DNA of 49,348 nucleotides from Streptomyces triticagri (GCF_003429565.1 NZ_QUAK01000121.1:1-49348), one strand, 5' to 3'. Positions 29,927 through 39,040 are shown, numbered from the stretch's first letter. Translations and numbers: made by a program. Notes: generated by a model not told the origin, from the letters alone.

Positions 29927-30113
29927 GTCGCAGACGCTAGAAAGCCATTCGGATCCGCGGCCCAACCCGAATACAACAAACGGTTAACAGCACATCGACG
30001 ATTGGCGAATCGGCCCGCTCCCCGGGCCGGTTCACCGATCTGCCACGCTTCGTTCACCTGCCATCTTCCAGGGAGTCAAGACGAATGGCGGCGGGACACC
30101 TAACGTCACCCGC
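29927..30113. promoter_or_regulatory. Divergent promoter region of the wall-polymer operons
   Basis: About 187 bp, AT-richer than its surroundings (ACAACAAACGGTTAACAGCA near 29974). On the plus strand TAACGT (30101-30106) lies 7 bases before the GTG of the GT2 gene, which would give a leaderless mRNA. No clear operator was recognised. Confidence 0.4.
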
Positions 30114-31106
30114 GTGGTTAAGCTCTCCGTCATCGTGCCGTTCTACAACGTGCAGCAATACGCGCCCGACACTCTGAGAAGTCTGCGGGCCAACGCACGT
30201 GCCGACTTCGAATTCCTGCTCGTCGACGACTGCTCGAGCGATCGCACGCCCGACATACTCGAGGAGACCGCCCGTGAATTCACCGACGCCGGCCTCGCCG
30301 AGGTGCGCGTCCTGCGGCACGAGCGGAACGGAGGCCTGGCCACCGCACGCAACACCGGACTCGACGCGGCGCGCGGCGAGTACCTCACCTTCCTGGACGG
30401 CGACGACTGGCTCGCCCCCGGCCACTATCCCGAACTCCTCTCCCGCATCGAGGACTTGGGCTGCGACTTCGTGCGCACCGACCATGTGCAGTGCACCGCG
30501 CGGGCGCGCAGCGTGCACCGGGTCCCGTACGGCCGGCGCGGCGAGGTCCTGGTGCCGCGCGAGGTGATCCTGCCCGCCGACCGGTCGACGCCGGTGGACT
30601 ACGCGTACGCCTGGGCCGGCATGTACCACCGGCGGCTCGCCGACCGCGGGCTGCTTCACTTCACCGACGGGCTGCGCACCGCCGAGGACCGGCCGTGGAT
30701 CTGGCGGCTGCACCGGGAGGCGGAATCGTTCGCCGTGCTCGGACTTCTCGGTGTTTTCTACCGGCGCGGTGTGTCCTCGTCGCTCACCCAGATCGGGGAC
30801 GTACGGCAACTCGACTTCATTCGCGCCTTCGACCAGGTGATCCGGGAAACGGCTCAGGACCCGGAGGCCGCACAATTGCTGCCGAAAGCCGTGCGCACGT
30901 ATTGCGCCATCATTTCGCACCATCTCGGTTCCATCGAAAGGTTCGAACCACCCGTGGCCCGTAAGCTGCGTTCCCTCAGCGCGGCGGCATTGAAGCGAAT
31001 GCCGCAGGACATTCTGAACGACGCACTCGACTCGATGGACGCCCCGCGCGCGACCCGCCTGCGCCGGCTCAGGCGCCGTCCCGTCTCCGCGGAGGTGGCG
31101 GCCTGA
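30114..31106 (+). CDS. GT2 family glycosyltransferase
   Basis: A 330-residue GT-A fold glycosyltransferase. LSVIVPFYNVQQYAPDTLRSL and FLLVDDCSSDRTPDIL form the nucleotide-binding start. GGLATARNTGLDAARGEYLTFLDGDDWLAP contains the DxD-type metal site. RTAEDRPWIWRL fits the catalytic-base region. The C-terminal 130 residues are helical and basic, probably a membrane-associated tail. First gene of the plus-strand wall-polymer operon; it overlaps the next gene as TGATG. No ribosome binding site is visible before the GTG. Probable role: adding a sugar of the wall-polymer linkage or repeat. Confidence 0.85.
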   Translation: MVKLSVIVPFYNVQQYAPDTLRSLRANARADFEFLLVDDCSSDRTPDILEETAREFTDAGLAEVRVLRHERNGGLATARNTGLDAARGEYLTFLDGDDWLAPGHYPELLSRIEDLGCDFVRTDHVQCTARARSVHRVPYGRRGEVLVPREVILPADRSTPVDYAYAWAGMYHRRLADRGLLHFTDGLRTAEDRPWIWRLHREAESFAVLGLLGVFYRRGVSSSLTQIGDVRQLDFIRAFDQVIRETAQDPEAAQLLPKAVRTYCAIISHHLGSIERFEPPVARKLRSLSAAALKRMPQDILNDALDSMDAPRATRLRRLRRRPVSAEVAA

Positions 31107-32464
31107 TGGCCCGGCGCACCACCCAGATCTTCTTCGCCTCCACCCTGTACGGCACGGCCACCCTGGCCGCCGCACTCGACGCGGGCCTGTTCGGACCCGC
31201 CGACCGGCGGCTGCTCCTGGTGAGCAACAACGCGGCCACGCCCGAGACCACACCGTCGCTCGACACGATGCCCGGCTTCGACCGGCTCGCCGGCCGCTTC
31301 GACGCGGTGGTGTCCTGGAACGCCGCCATCTCCCCCTTCCATCCCGGGGGTTGGGCCCCGCGGCAGGACGACGTCCCGCTGTGGGAGCGGTATCTGCGGA
31401 TGCTGTGGGACCTCGGCGACGACCGCATCGAGCTGGCCGTCGAGTCCATCCAGGTCAACCCGTCCCTTGCGGTCACGCAGATCTTCGACGGTGCGCCCGT
31501 CGTCGTGTACGCGGACGGCCTGATGAGCTACGGCCCCACCCGCAGCAAGCTCGACCCGCTGATCGGCACCCGTATCGGCCGCCTGCTGCACCTGGACCTG
31601 GTGCCGGGTCTCAAGCCGCTGCTGCTCACCGAGTTCGACGTACCGCCGGAGCTGGTGCCGACCGAGAGCTTCGTCAAGGTGCTCGGTGAACTCACCGACA
31701 CAGCAGATGAGTTGGATCTGCCGGACGGCTTCGACAGCGCTCGGCCGCCGCTGCTGCTCGGCCAGTACCTATCCGCGCTCGGCATCCTCACCGCCGAGGA
31801 GGAGGAGCAGCTGCACGTCCGCATGCTGCGCGGCGTACTCGAACTCGGCCACACCCGCGTGGTGTTCAAGCCGCACCCCACCGCACCGGCCCGCTGGTCG
31901 CGGCTCCTGGAGGAGGAGGCGGAGCGGCTCGGCGCCGAACTGACCGTCCTCGACCGGCCGTTGCTCGCCGAGGTGGTCTTCCAGCGGCTGCGGCCCGCGC
32001 TCGTGGTGGGCTGCTTCTCCACCGCGCTGCTCACCGCCGCCTCCCTGTATGGACTGCCGGTCGCGCGGATCGGCACCGAGCTGCTCCTTGAGCGGCTGAC
32101 CCCGTACGAGAACAGCAACCGGGTGCCGGTCACCGTCGTCGACGCGCTGCTTCCCGAGCTGACCGACCGGGGGGCCGTCGAGGCGCAGGTGCTCGACGCG
32201 GAGGCCGCCCGCCTGGCCGGGCTGCTCACGGCGGTCGGCTTCGCCATGCAGCCGGGGATCAACCCCGGACTCCGCCCGGCCGCCGAGGACTATCTCGGCC
32301 GGCATCTGAACGCCCGCACCCGTCGCTACTTCAAGCGGCGCCGGCTCACCTCGCTCGCGCTGCCCGGCGCCGTACCGGCCCAACTGGGCTTCATCCCACG
32401 GAACTCGACGGTCCGCCGGGTCGCCCGCCGGGCGCGCGCCGTGAAGCGGGCCGCGCTCGGATGA
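31106..32464 (+). CDS. Alpha-2,8-polysialyltransferase-like protein
   Basis: A 452-residue protein with the three motifs described for bacterial polysialyltransferases (GT38): the acidic D/E-D/E-G loop in VVVYADGLMSYG, the HP motif in RVVFKPHPTAPARW, and the serine motif in LVVGCFSTALLTAASLYGLP. N-terminus TQIFFASTLYGTATLAAAL fits the first strand and loop of the fold. Translationally coupled on both sides. With the synthase and activating enzyme encoded 4-5 kb away, it is the best candidate for polymerising CMP-activated nonulosonic acid into the wall polymer; the acceptor and linkage are not predictable. Confidence 0.8.
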   Translation: MARRTTQIFFASTLYGTATLAAALDAGLFGPADRRLLLVSNNAATPETTPSLDTMPGFDRLAGRFDAVVSWNAAISPFHPGGWAPRQDDVPLWERYLRMLWDLGDDRIELAVESIQVNPSLAVTQIFDGAPVVVYADGLMSYGPTRSKLDPLIGTRIGRLLHLDLVPGLKPLLLTEFDVPPELVPTESFVKVLGELTDTADELDLPDGFDSARPPLLLGQYLSALGILTAEEEEQLHVRMLRGVLELGHTRVVFKPHPTAPARWSRLLEEEAERLGAELTVLDRPLLAEVVFQRLRPALVVGCFSTALLTAASLYGLPVARIGTELLLERLTPYENSNRVPVTVVDALLPELTDRGAVEAQVLDAEAARLAGLLTAVGFAMQPGINPGLRPAAEDYLGRHLNARTRRYFKRRRLTSLALPGAVPAQLGFIPRNSTVRRVARRARAVKRAALG

Positions 32465-33615
32465 CGACCTCGACCCGTCCCCGTACGCCCACCACCACAT
32501 ATCCGGACGCGCGGCCCGGCGCCAGGGCGCCCACCGCCTCCGGATCGTCGCCGGCGCCCCGCGGCGCAGCGCGTCTGCGCGCCCTCGACGGACTCCGCCT
32601 GATCGCCGCCCTGATGGTGGCCCTGTACCACTACGGCGGCCGCGACGGCGAGATCTCCGAGGCCTGGGGCAGCTCGCCGAGCGTGCAGTTCCCGACCGCG
32701 CACAGCTGGTTCGCGTACGGCTGTCTCGGGGTGCAGATCTTCTTCGTGATCAGCGGATTCGTGATCTGTATGAGCGGCTGGGGGCGGCCGCTGCGCTCCT
32801 TCTTCGCCTCCCGCGCCGCCCGTCTGCTGCCCTCGTACTGGGCGGCGGTGATCCTGGTGACCGCGGTCTTCGCACTGCCGCCGGTGGTCTACGCGGCCGT
32901 CTCGCCCAGCGACTTCCTGGTGAACCTGACCATGCTGCAGCAGCCGCTCGGCGCGGACCGGGTGCTCGGGGTGTGCTGGACGCTGTGGGCGGAGGTCCGC
33001 TTCTACGCCCTGTTCGCGCTCTGTGTCGTACTGCCGGGCGCGAACCGGCGCCGTGTCGTGCTGTTCTGCGCGGTCTGGACGCTGGCCGCGGTGATCGCCG
33101 AGGCGGCCTCGATGCCGCTGCTCGATCTGGTCCTGATGCCGGAGTACGCACCGTTCTTCATCGGCGGAATCGGCCTGTACCTCGTGCACCGGGACCGGCA
33201 GGACGTCACCGCCTGGGGCATCGTCGGCGTCAGCTGGCTGCTCGGCCAGCACTATGCGGTGGACCGGCTGTGGCACGCACCGGACCCGGACTTCTTCTCG
33301 TTCCGCCCGTCCGTCGGCATCATCGCGGTGGTCACGCTCGGCTTCGCCGCGGTCGCCGCCGTGGCGCTCGGCCTGCTGAGCCGCGTCGACTGTACCTGGC
33401 TGACCACGGCGGGCGCGCTGACCTATCCGTTCTATCTGGTGCACGAGCACCTGGGCTGGGTGTCGGTGGGCGCCCTGCACCGCGGGCTCGGACTGCCCAG
33501 CCACCTCACGGTGCTCGTCACGATCGCCCTGATGCTGGGTCTCGCCCGGCTGCTCAACCGCTGCGTCGAGGACCGCTTCACACCACGGATCCGGGCGGCC
33601 CTGAAACGGGGGTAA
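32461..33615 (+). CDS. Membrane acyltransferase (acyltransferase-3 / OafA-like)
   Basis: A 384-residue integral membrane O-acyltransferase. After a 40-residue Pro/Ser/Thr-rich cytoplasmic leader comes RLRALDGLRLIAALMVALYHYGG, the family N-terminus with the conserved His, then FFVISGFVICM, FFASRAARLLPSYWAAV (the R-x-R-x-x-P motif), CWTLWAEVRFYALF and about ten membrane spans. ATGA overlap with the polysialyltransferase-like gene. Probable role: transfer of acetyl or another acyl group across the membrane to the wall polymer. Confidence 0.9.
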   Translation: MTTSTRPRTPTTTYPDARPGARAPTASGSSPAPRGAARLRALDGLRLIAALMVALYHYGGRDGEISEAWGSSPSVQFPTAHSWFAYGCLGVQIFFVISGFVICMSGWGRPLRSFFASRAARLLPSYWAAVILVTAVFALPPVVYAAVSPSDFLVNLTMLQQPLGADRVLGVCWTLWAEVRFYALFALCVVLPGANRRRVVLFCAVWTLAAVIAEAASMPLLDLVLMPEYAPFFIGGIGLYLVHRDRQDVTAWGIVGVSWLLGQHYAVDRLWHAPDPDFFSFRPSVGIIAVVTLGFAAVAAVALGLLSRVDCTWLTTAGALTYPFYLVHEHLGWVSVGALHRGLGLPSHLTVLVTIALMLGLARLLNRCVEDRFTPRIRAALKRG

Positions 33616-33631
33616 GGGCTCCGGCCCCGGC

Positions 33632-34291
33632 TCAGGCGCTGCTGAGCGAGAGCTTCACCGCGAAGCCGAGGAACACCGCGCCGGCCGCCGATGTCGCCCC
33701 CGCCGAGAGCCGCCGGCGACTGCGGAAGGCGGCCGCCAGCCGGGTCCCGCCGAAGATCAGCGCGGACAGGTAGAGCACGCTCGCGATCTGCGCGAACGCC
33801 CCGAGCACCACGAACGACAGCGCGGGATAGGCGTACCCGGGATCCACGAACTGCACGAAGAAGGAGATGAAGAACAGGATCGCCTTCGGGTTCAGGAGGC
33901 TCACCACGAAGGCCCTGCGATACGGGCGCTCGGCCTCGCCCTCGGCGGCAGCCGGCGACTCGGAAGCGGCGGCGGCCCGCTCGGCCCTGGTCCGCCACAT
34001 CGTCCAGGCCGCGCGCAGCATCCCGATCGCGAGCCAGGTCAGATAGCCGGCCCCGGCGTACTTCACGATCCCGAACAGCACCGCATTGCCCTGCAGCAGC
34101 GAGGCGACGCCCGCCGCGGACAGCGTCATCAGGACCGTGTCACCGCAGACGACTCCGAGCGCGGCCCGATACCCGGTCCGCACCCCGCGCCGGGCGGCGA
34201 CGGACAGCACGTACAGCGAATTCGGCCCCGGCAGAAGGACGATGAGAGCAACGCCCACGAGATACGTCGGCAGATCGGTGACACCCAGCAT
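33632..34291 (-). CDS. LysE-family amino-acid exporter
   Basis: A 219-residue membrane protein of the LysE/RhtB/LeuE family. TYLVGVALIVLLPGPNSLYVLSVAARRGVRTGYRAALGVVCGD is the family signature, with PGPN in the first membrane helix; YRRAFVVSLLNPKAILFFISFFVQF is the second conserved block. Five to six helices. It exports amino acids or related metabolites. The ATG at 34291 gives the usual short start; an upstream GTG adds 13 residues. Convergent with the acyltransferase, 16 bp apart, and apparently unrelated to it. Confidence 0.9.
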   Translation of the reverse strand: MLGVTDLPTYLVGVALIVLLPGPNSLYVLSVAARRGVRTGYRAALGVVCGDTVLMTLSAAGVASLLQGNAVLFGIVKYAGAGYLTWLAIGMLRAAWTMWRTRAERAAAASESPAAAEGEAERPYRRAFVVSLLNPKAILFFISFFVQFVDPGYAYPALSFVVLGAFAQIASVLYLSALIFGGTRLAAAFRSRRRLSAGATSAAGAVFLGFAVKLSLSSA

Positions 34292-34378
34292 GGGGGCGAG
34301 TCTGACACGCGCCGTACGACACGAACACACCGTTCCGCATACCGGACGCCCCGTGCAGGACGGCGCCTGCGGCCAGGG

Positions 34379-34960
34379 TCAGTCGCCGTCGAGCAACGTG
34401 TCCACCGACAGTTCGACGGTCACCCCGACGGCCTCGGGCACCCGGACCTGCTGACCGCGCTCGAACCGCTCCGGCGCCGGATACCGGCCGTCCTCGGGTC
34501 CCTGGTAAAGGAGCACCTCATCGTGCTTGCGGTCCACCACCACGTACACCGGAACGCCGGCCTCGGCGTAGCACTCGACCTTGGGTCCGAGGTCGTCCGA
34601 CCAGTTGGAGGAGGTGACCTCCAGGACGAGACGGAAGACGTTCGGCGCGTAGCAGTTCTTCTGGACGTGGGCGTCGCGGAAGTCGTCGTCGACGACGGAG
34701 AGGTCGGGCACCGCGTAGTCCTCGGACCGGCCGGGGAGCCACAGGCCGATGCCCTGGACATACCGGAGTCCTGCCTGCCGCGCCCCCGCCGCGGCGAATG
34801 CCTCGATGAGCGAGGTCAACGACAGGGCATGCGACCCGTCCGGCGGCGGTGTCACAGTCAGCCTCCCCTGGAGAATCTCCACGCGGTGCCCGGGCGGCAG
34901 AGCGTGCGAGAGCAGGTCGGCGGCCTCGCCCAGGGTCAGCTCTTGGTGCATCACAGCCAC
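34379..34960 (-). CDS. Uma2-family (DUF820) restriction-endonuclease-fold protein
   Basis: A 193-residue protein of the Uma2/DUF820 family, very common in actinobacteria and cyanobacteria. HRVEILQGRLTVTPPPDGSHA, YAVPDLSVVDDDF, FRLVLEVTSSNWSDDLGPKVECYAEAGVPVYVVVDRKHDEVLLYQ carry the PD-(D/E)xK-like core (PDL, then E-V-x-S with the downstream K and Y). Function in cells is not established; nuclease activity is inferred from the fold. GAGG lies 5 bases before the GTG at 34960; an ATG at 34951 is also in frame. Confidence 0.85.
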   Translation of the reverse strand: MAVMHQELTLGEAADLLSHALPPGHRVEILQGRLTVTPPPDGSHALSLTSLIEAFAAAGARQAGLRYVQGIGLWLPGRSEDYAVPDLSVVDDDFRDAHVQKNCYAPNVFRLVLEVTSSNWSDDLGPKVECYAEAGVPVYVVVDRKHDEVLLYQGPEDGRYPAPERFERGQQVRVPEAVGVTVELSVDTLLDGD

Positions 34961-35174
34961 GGCAACCTCCTTCGGGGATCACTCTTGTCGAGAGTAACCG
35001 GCGGTGCGGGCTCTCCGCCCCGGTTCACCCGTTGGAGGGCCTCCCGCCCCGGGGGGGTGGTTCCGTGGTCGCCGGGGCCTTCCCCCGGTGGGCGTTCGGC
35101 TTTGGTGATGCGCGGGAAGCATCCGGGGGACACGTGGTCCGCGGACGGCGGGGCGCAGACGTCGGGGGGACGGG

Positions 35175-36044
35175 ATGCAGCGGAGAGCGGGGGCCGGGTG
35201 GCGGGCAACGGCCGGTGGGGCGGCCGCAGTTGTGGTGCTGCTCGGCGCGGTGGGGTGCAAGGTGAGCACCGCGGACGGCGGGAGCGTGGGCGCGACGGGC
35301 TCCGCCACGGGGAAGCAGCCGCCTCCCCTCACTGCGGCGCCGGACGACGCCAGGGGCGGGGGCTCCCCGGCCGCATCGCCGTCGTCCTCCGCACCGGCGT
35401 CCTCCGCACCGCCGCCGGTCGCCGCGCCGGGCGACGACGGCCGCCGGGTGCGGGAGCTGCAGGCCCGCCTCGCCCAGATCGCCTGGTACTTCGGGCCCGG
35501 CCCGAGCGGCGAGTACGACAGCGCCACGGTGAAGGCGGTCAAGGGCTTCCAGACCAAGCGCGGCCTGCCGAGCACCGGCACCACGGACCGCGCCACCTGG
35601 GGCCGCCTCACCGGCATGACCGGGAAGCCGACGTACTTCCAGCTCTACGCCGCGGGCGACCAGCCGCCCGCGAAGCCCGACAAGCGCTGTCTGACCGGCC
35701 GTGTGCTGTGCATCAGCAAGACCAGCCGCACCCTGACCTGGATGGTCGACGGCAAGGCCGTCTCGACCATGGACGTCCGCTTCGGCTCGCAGTACACGCC
35801 CACCCGCGAGGGCGAGTTCACCGTCTACTGGAAGTCGCGGCACCACGTGTCGACGCTCTACGACACCCCGATGCCGTACGCCCTCTTCTTCAGCGGCGGG
35901 CAGGCGGTGCACTACTCGTCGGACTTCGCGGCAGCCGGCTACACGGGCGCGTCCCACGGCTGTGTGAACGTCCGTAAGAAGGAGCGCATCGCGTCCCTCT
36001 TCGCCCAGGTCCGCAAGGGCGACAAGGTCGTCGTGTATCGGTGA
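35175..36044 (+). CDS. L,D-transpeptidase lipoprotein with peptidoglycan-binding domain
   Basis: A 289-residue envelope protein. A signal peptide with lipobox GAVGC (Cys28) is followed by a Ser/Pro/Ala-rich linker of about 55 residues. Next is a peptidoglycan-binding (PG_binding_1) domain (DDGRRVRELQARLAQIAWYFGPGPSGEYDSATVKAVKGFQ) and then a YkuD catalytic domain ending in HYSSDF...SHGCVN, with catalytic Cys263 and His261. It should form 3-3 cross-links or attach proteins to peptidoglycan at the outer face of the membrane. A strong terminator follows. Confidence 0.95.
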   Translation: MQRRAGAGWRATAGGAAAVVVLLGAVGCKVSTADGGSVGATGSATGKQPPPLTAAPDDARGGGSPAASPSSSAPASSAPPPVAAPGDDGRRVRELQARLAQIAWYFGPGPSGEYDSATVKAVKGFQTKRGLPSTGTTDRATWGRLTGMTGKPTYFQLYAAGDQPPAKPDKRCLTGRVLCISKTSRTLTWMVDGKAVSTMDVRFGSQYTPTREGEFTVYWKSRHHVSTLYDTPMPYALFFSGGQAVHYSSDFAAAGYTGASHGCVNVRKKERIASLFAQVRKGDKVVVYR

Positions 36045-36078
36045 GCGCGGCTCCTGCGACGCGCGGCTACCGAGAGAG

Positions 36079-36131
36079 GTGCAGAGCGAGGGTGGGACCG
36101 GGGGAACGTGTCCCACCCTCGCCAACTGCAC
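36079..36131 (+). terminator. Terminator after the L,D-transpeptidase gene
   Basis: An 11-bp perfect stem (CGAGGGTGGGA 36087-36097 with TCCCACCCTCG 36111-36121), extended by a GTGCAG/CTGCAC outer stem (36079-36084, 36126-36131). It starts 35 bases after the stop codon. Confidence 0.85.
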
Positions 36132-36244
36132 TGAGCCGTGGGTACGGGGGGAACCCCGGCTCGTGCGGGCCGATGACCAGTCGGCTCACTCATTACTGCG
36201 CCGGGTGCTCCGAGAGTGTTACACCCCAGTAGGGCGGGCCCGGA

Positions 36245-37279
36245 TCAGGCCGTGGAGCCGGCCGCGGCAGAGCCCGAGGCGCTCGGCTCGGGCGTCTCGG
36301 TGGCGGGCGGCGGGGCGAAGCCCGCCGGCGGGTCGGGGGCGGGTGCGTTCGACGGGGACGGGTCGTCCGGCTCGGACGGGCCGCCGCTCTCGTTGTCGTC
36401 GCCGTCACCTCCGTCGCCGCCGTCGTAGTCGCCCTTGCCGTCCCCGGACTCGCCGCCGCCCTGGCCCTGCCGGTCGAGGAGCCGGTCGCAGAAGCGCTTC
36501 ACGTCCGAGGCGTTCTTCGCCGCCTTCTCCAGCCTGCGCTGGATACCGGGTGCGAGCGGGCGGCCCTCGCGGTGGTCGCGGCAGGCGTCGATCGCCTGCT
36601 CGTACCAGCCGCCGGGCGGACGGTGATCCTTGTCACCGCCGGTGGAGGGCTTGTCGCCGCCGTCCTGCTCCGTCGGGGAGTCGGGATCGCCCTGCGAGGG
36701 GTGCCCGCCGTCCCCGGTCGCCGGGTCGTCGTCGTCCTTCGGCCCGCCGTCCGGGTCCGGGGATCCGGAGCCGGCGATGCCGGGCTCGGAGGGGTCCGCG
36801 GACGGCGAGGAGAGCGGATCGGGCGGTGTGGCCACCGCGGACACCGAGGCCGCGGGCCCCGGTTCGGACCGGCCGCCGAACGGCGTGGGGATCACTCCCG
36901 TACCGGCCGCGACCGCGACCCCGCCCAGCGTGCAGACGGCGAGCGTCGCGGCCAGGCCGAAGCGGACGGGGCGGCCCCAGCGCGTGGAGCTCCGGCCGCG
37001 GCCGCCGGCGATGTGCACACCGGAGCCCGTACGGACCGGGGCCCCGGTGCGCCCGGCGCCCGCACCCGCGCCCATCGCCGCACGGAATGCCGCGAGGGCG
37101 GCCTCCTCGCCGGGAAGTTCCTCGTGCTGCGGGTGGTGGGCGGCCTTGGCCGCGCCCAGGACCGCCTGCAGGCGGCCGGCCCGTGCGTGTGCGTCGTCGT
37201 CGACGGCGTCGAGGGGCTCACCACGCAGCAGCTGCTCTGCCGCGTCCTCGTCCAGCCACTTAAAGCGCTCGTCGGCCAT
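36245..37279 (-). CDS. Membrane protein, candidate anti-sigma factor
   Basis: A 344-residue single-span protein. The cytoplasmic part (1-105) begins MADERFKWLDEDAAEQLLRGEPLDA. One membrane helix is at about 107-130 (RFGLAATLAVCTLGGVAVAAG). The outside part is extremely rich in Pro, Ser, Gly and Asp, with one compact segment in the middle (WYEQAIDACRDHREGRPLAPGIQRRLEKAAKNASDVKRFCDRLL) bearing two Cys. The ATG overlaps the stop of the ECF sigma gene as TGATG. Topology and coupling suggest it holds the sigma factor at the membrane; no ZAS zinc motif is seen, so this is inference. Confidence 0.7.
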   Translation of the reverse strand: MADERFKWLDEDAAEQLLRGEPLDAVDDDAHARAGRLQAVLGAAKAAHHPQHEELPGEEAALAAFRAAMGAGAGAGRTGAPVRTGSGVHIAGGRGRSSTRWGRPVRFGLAATLAVCTLGGVAVAAGTGVIPTPFGGRSEPGPAASVSAVATPPDPLSSPSADPSEPGIAGSGSPDPDGGPKDDDDPATGDGGHPSQGDPDSPTEQDGGDKPSTGGDKDHRPPGGWYEQAIDACRDHREGRPLAPGIQRRLEKAAKNASDVKRFCDRLLDRQGQGGGESGDGKGDYDGGDGGDGDDNESGGPSEPDDPSPSNAPAPDPPAGFAPPPATETPEPSASGSAAAGSTA

Positions 37280-37932
37280 CACATGTCCTTCTGCGTCCGC
37301 ATCCGCGATTGCGTCACACCCGCGGAGCTCGCGGCACGCCCGCGGCGTCCTCGCTGCGGCGGCACGACACCGAGCATCTCGTCCTGTCCGCCGAGCAGTT
37401 CCGCCAGTCGTTTCAGTCCCCGGTGCGCGGCCGTACGCACCGCTCCGGGGCGCTTGCCCAGGGCCTTCGCGGCGCTCTTCGCGTCCAGGCCCATCACCAC
37501 CCGCAGCACCACGGCCTCCGCCTGGTCCTGCGGGAGCTGCGCGATCAGCGCCATGGTGTCGCCGGTGGCCAGCGCCTCCATCGCCTCGCCCGCGGTGTCC
37601 GCCGAGCCGGGCTTGCCGGTCAGCTCCTCCTCGTCGCCGCCGACCGCGGGGCGGCGGCCGCGCATGCGTATGTGGTCGAGGGCGCGGTTGCGGGCTATCC
37701 GGGCCGTCCAGCCGCGGAAGCGGTCGGCGTCTCCGCTGAAGCGGTCCAGGTCGCGCGCTATCTGCAGCCATGCCTCGGACGCCACGTCCTCGGCGTCGAG
37801 ATCACCGACGAGCGTGCGTACGTATCCGAGCAGCCGCGGGTGCACGGTGCGGTACACCAGACGGAAGGCGGTCTCGTCCCCGTCCTGTGCAGCGAGCACC
37901 GCGGCGGTCAGCTCCGCGTCCTCCCCCAGCAC
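37279..37932 (-). CDS. ECF RNA polymerase sigma factor
   Basis: A 217-residue ECF sigma factor. Sigma-2: FRLVYRTVHPRLLGYVRTLVGDLDAEDVASEAWLQIARDLDRFSG, then FRGWTARIARNRALDHIRM. Sigma-4: IAQLPQDQAEAVVLRVVMGLDAKSAAKALGKRPGAVRTAAHRGLKRLAELL. The GTG at 37932 is preferred: GAGGGGG lies 6 bases ahead and the domain begins at once. An ATG 216 bases upstream (38148) would add a long Arg-rich leader without a binding site. It is co-translated with the membrane protein behind it, the probable anti-sigma. Confidence 0.9.
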   Translation of the reverse strand: MLGEDAELTAAVLAAQDGDETAFRLVYRTVHPRLLGYVRTLVGDLDAEDVASEAWLQIARDLDRFSGDADRFRGWTARIARNRALDHIRMRGRRPAVGGDEEELTGKPGSADTAGEAMEALATGDTMALIAQLPQDQAEAVVLRVVMGLDAKSAAKALGKRPGAVRTAAHRGLKRLAELLGGQDEMLGVVPPQRGRRGRAASSAGVTQSRMRTQKDM

Positions 37933-38265
37933 TGCGCGCGCCCCCTCTTGCCCCTCGGCCGGCGCCGCGGTCCACGGCTCCGGGATTCGCCGTCCTGATC
38001 GGTCCTTGCCGGCTGCCACGGCCCGCGCGAACCCGGCGCGAGGCAGAACGCTACGGGCCGGAAGGCACCCGCGTCCATGTTTGTACAACGTGCAACCACC
38101 ACGTGACGTACCGCGGTGTGACAGAAAACGCATGCCCGGCGCTGACATAGATACGGGTCGCCGCGCGATCCGTCCCGTGCGACGGTCGGGGCCTCTCCTG
38201 TGGGGGGTGGCGGCCCCGGCCGTTCGCCTCGTGGCCCCCTCCGGCCCTCCGGGCGGCCCCGTTCC
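37933..38265. other. Upstream region of the ECF sigma operon
   Basis: About 333 bp between the ECF start and the SDR stop. The central part holds short palindromes (TTGTACAA at 38081-38088, ACCGCGGT at 38110-38117). The promoter is probably here. The right 60 bases are G/C-rich after the SDR stop, with no clear terminator. Confidence 0.4.
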
Positions 38266-39027
38266 TCAGTGGGCGGCGACGAGGCCCTGGGCGAATCCGC
38301 CGTCGACGGCGAACTCGACATTGGTGGTGAAGGTCGCGTCGGCCGCCAGGAAGAGCGATGCGGCCGCCACCTCCTCGACCGTGCCGTTGCGCCCGAGCGG
38401 CGTGGTCTCGTCGCCCTGCCGCTCGAACTCCCTGCGCTGCTCCTCGGTCAGCCCGGCCACTCCCATCGTCGGCGTCCTGATGAATCCCGGGGCGACCGAG
38501 TTCACCCGGATACGGCGGGGCAGCAGCTCGGCCGCCAGCACATGGGCGAAGGCCCGTGCCGCCTCCTTCGACGCGGAGTACGCGCTCAGGCCGGGGAAGA
38601 CGACATCGTTGGCGACCGTGGTGAGCACGATCGAGCCGCCGTCCGCGATCAGCGGTGCCAGCGCCTGGACGGTGAAGAAGACGCCCTTCGTGTTGACCGC
38701 GAAGTGCCGGTCCCAGGACGCCTCGGTGACCTCGGCCAGCTCGGCGAACTCGGCGATGCCGTGGTTGACGAAGAGATGGTCGACGCTCCCGAACTTCTCC
38801 CGGGCCAGGGCGGCGAGTGCGGTGATGTCGGCCATGCTCGCGGCGTCGGAGCGTACGACGTGTGCCGCCCGGCCCTTGAGCGCGGACCGCGCCTCCTCGA
38901 GGGTCTTCTCGCTGCGGCCCGTCAGGACGACCTCGGCGCCCTCCGCGAGGAGCGCCTCGACGATCGCCAGGCCCATGCCGTGCGTCCCACCGGTGACGAC
39001 GGCCTTCTTGCCGGTGAACCTGCTCAT
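38266..39027 (-). CDS. Short-chain dehydrogenase/reductase
   Basis: A 253-residue classical SDR. Cofactor motif TGGTHGMG at about 12-19, with Arg38 (TGRS) favouring NADP(H). NHG (about 89-91) replaces NAG. The catalytic set is visible in the TTVAND region (Ser replaced or shifted) and YSASK (Tyr and Lys). The C-terminal half has PGFIRTPTMG and FTTNVEFAVDGGFAQG. GGAG stands 5 bases before the ATG. Divergent from the AfsR-like regulator. Substrate unknown; Ser at the usual third catalytic position should be checked, as the residue there looks like Thr. Confidence 0.85.
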   Translation of the reverse strand: MSRFTGKKAVVTGGTHGMGLAIVEALLAEGAEVVLTGRSEKTLEEARSALKGRAAHVVRSDAASMADITALAALAREKFGSVDHLFVNHGIAEFAELAEVTEASWDRHFAVNTKGVFFTVQALAPLIADGGSIVLTTVANDVVFPGLSAYSASKEAARAFAHVLAAELLPRRIRVNSVAPGFIRTPTMGVAGLTEEQRREFERQGDETTPLGRNGTVEEVAAASLFLAADATFTTNVEFAVDGGFAQGLVAAH

Positions 39028-39040
39028 GATCACTCCATCT

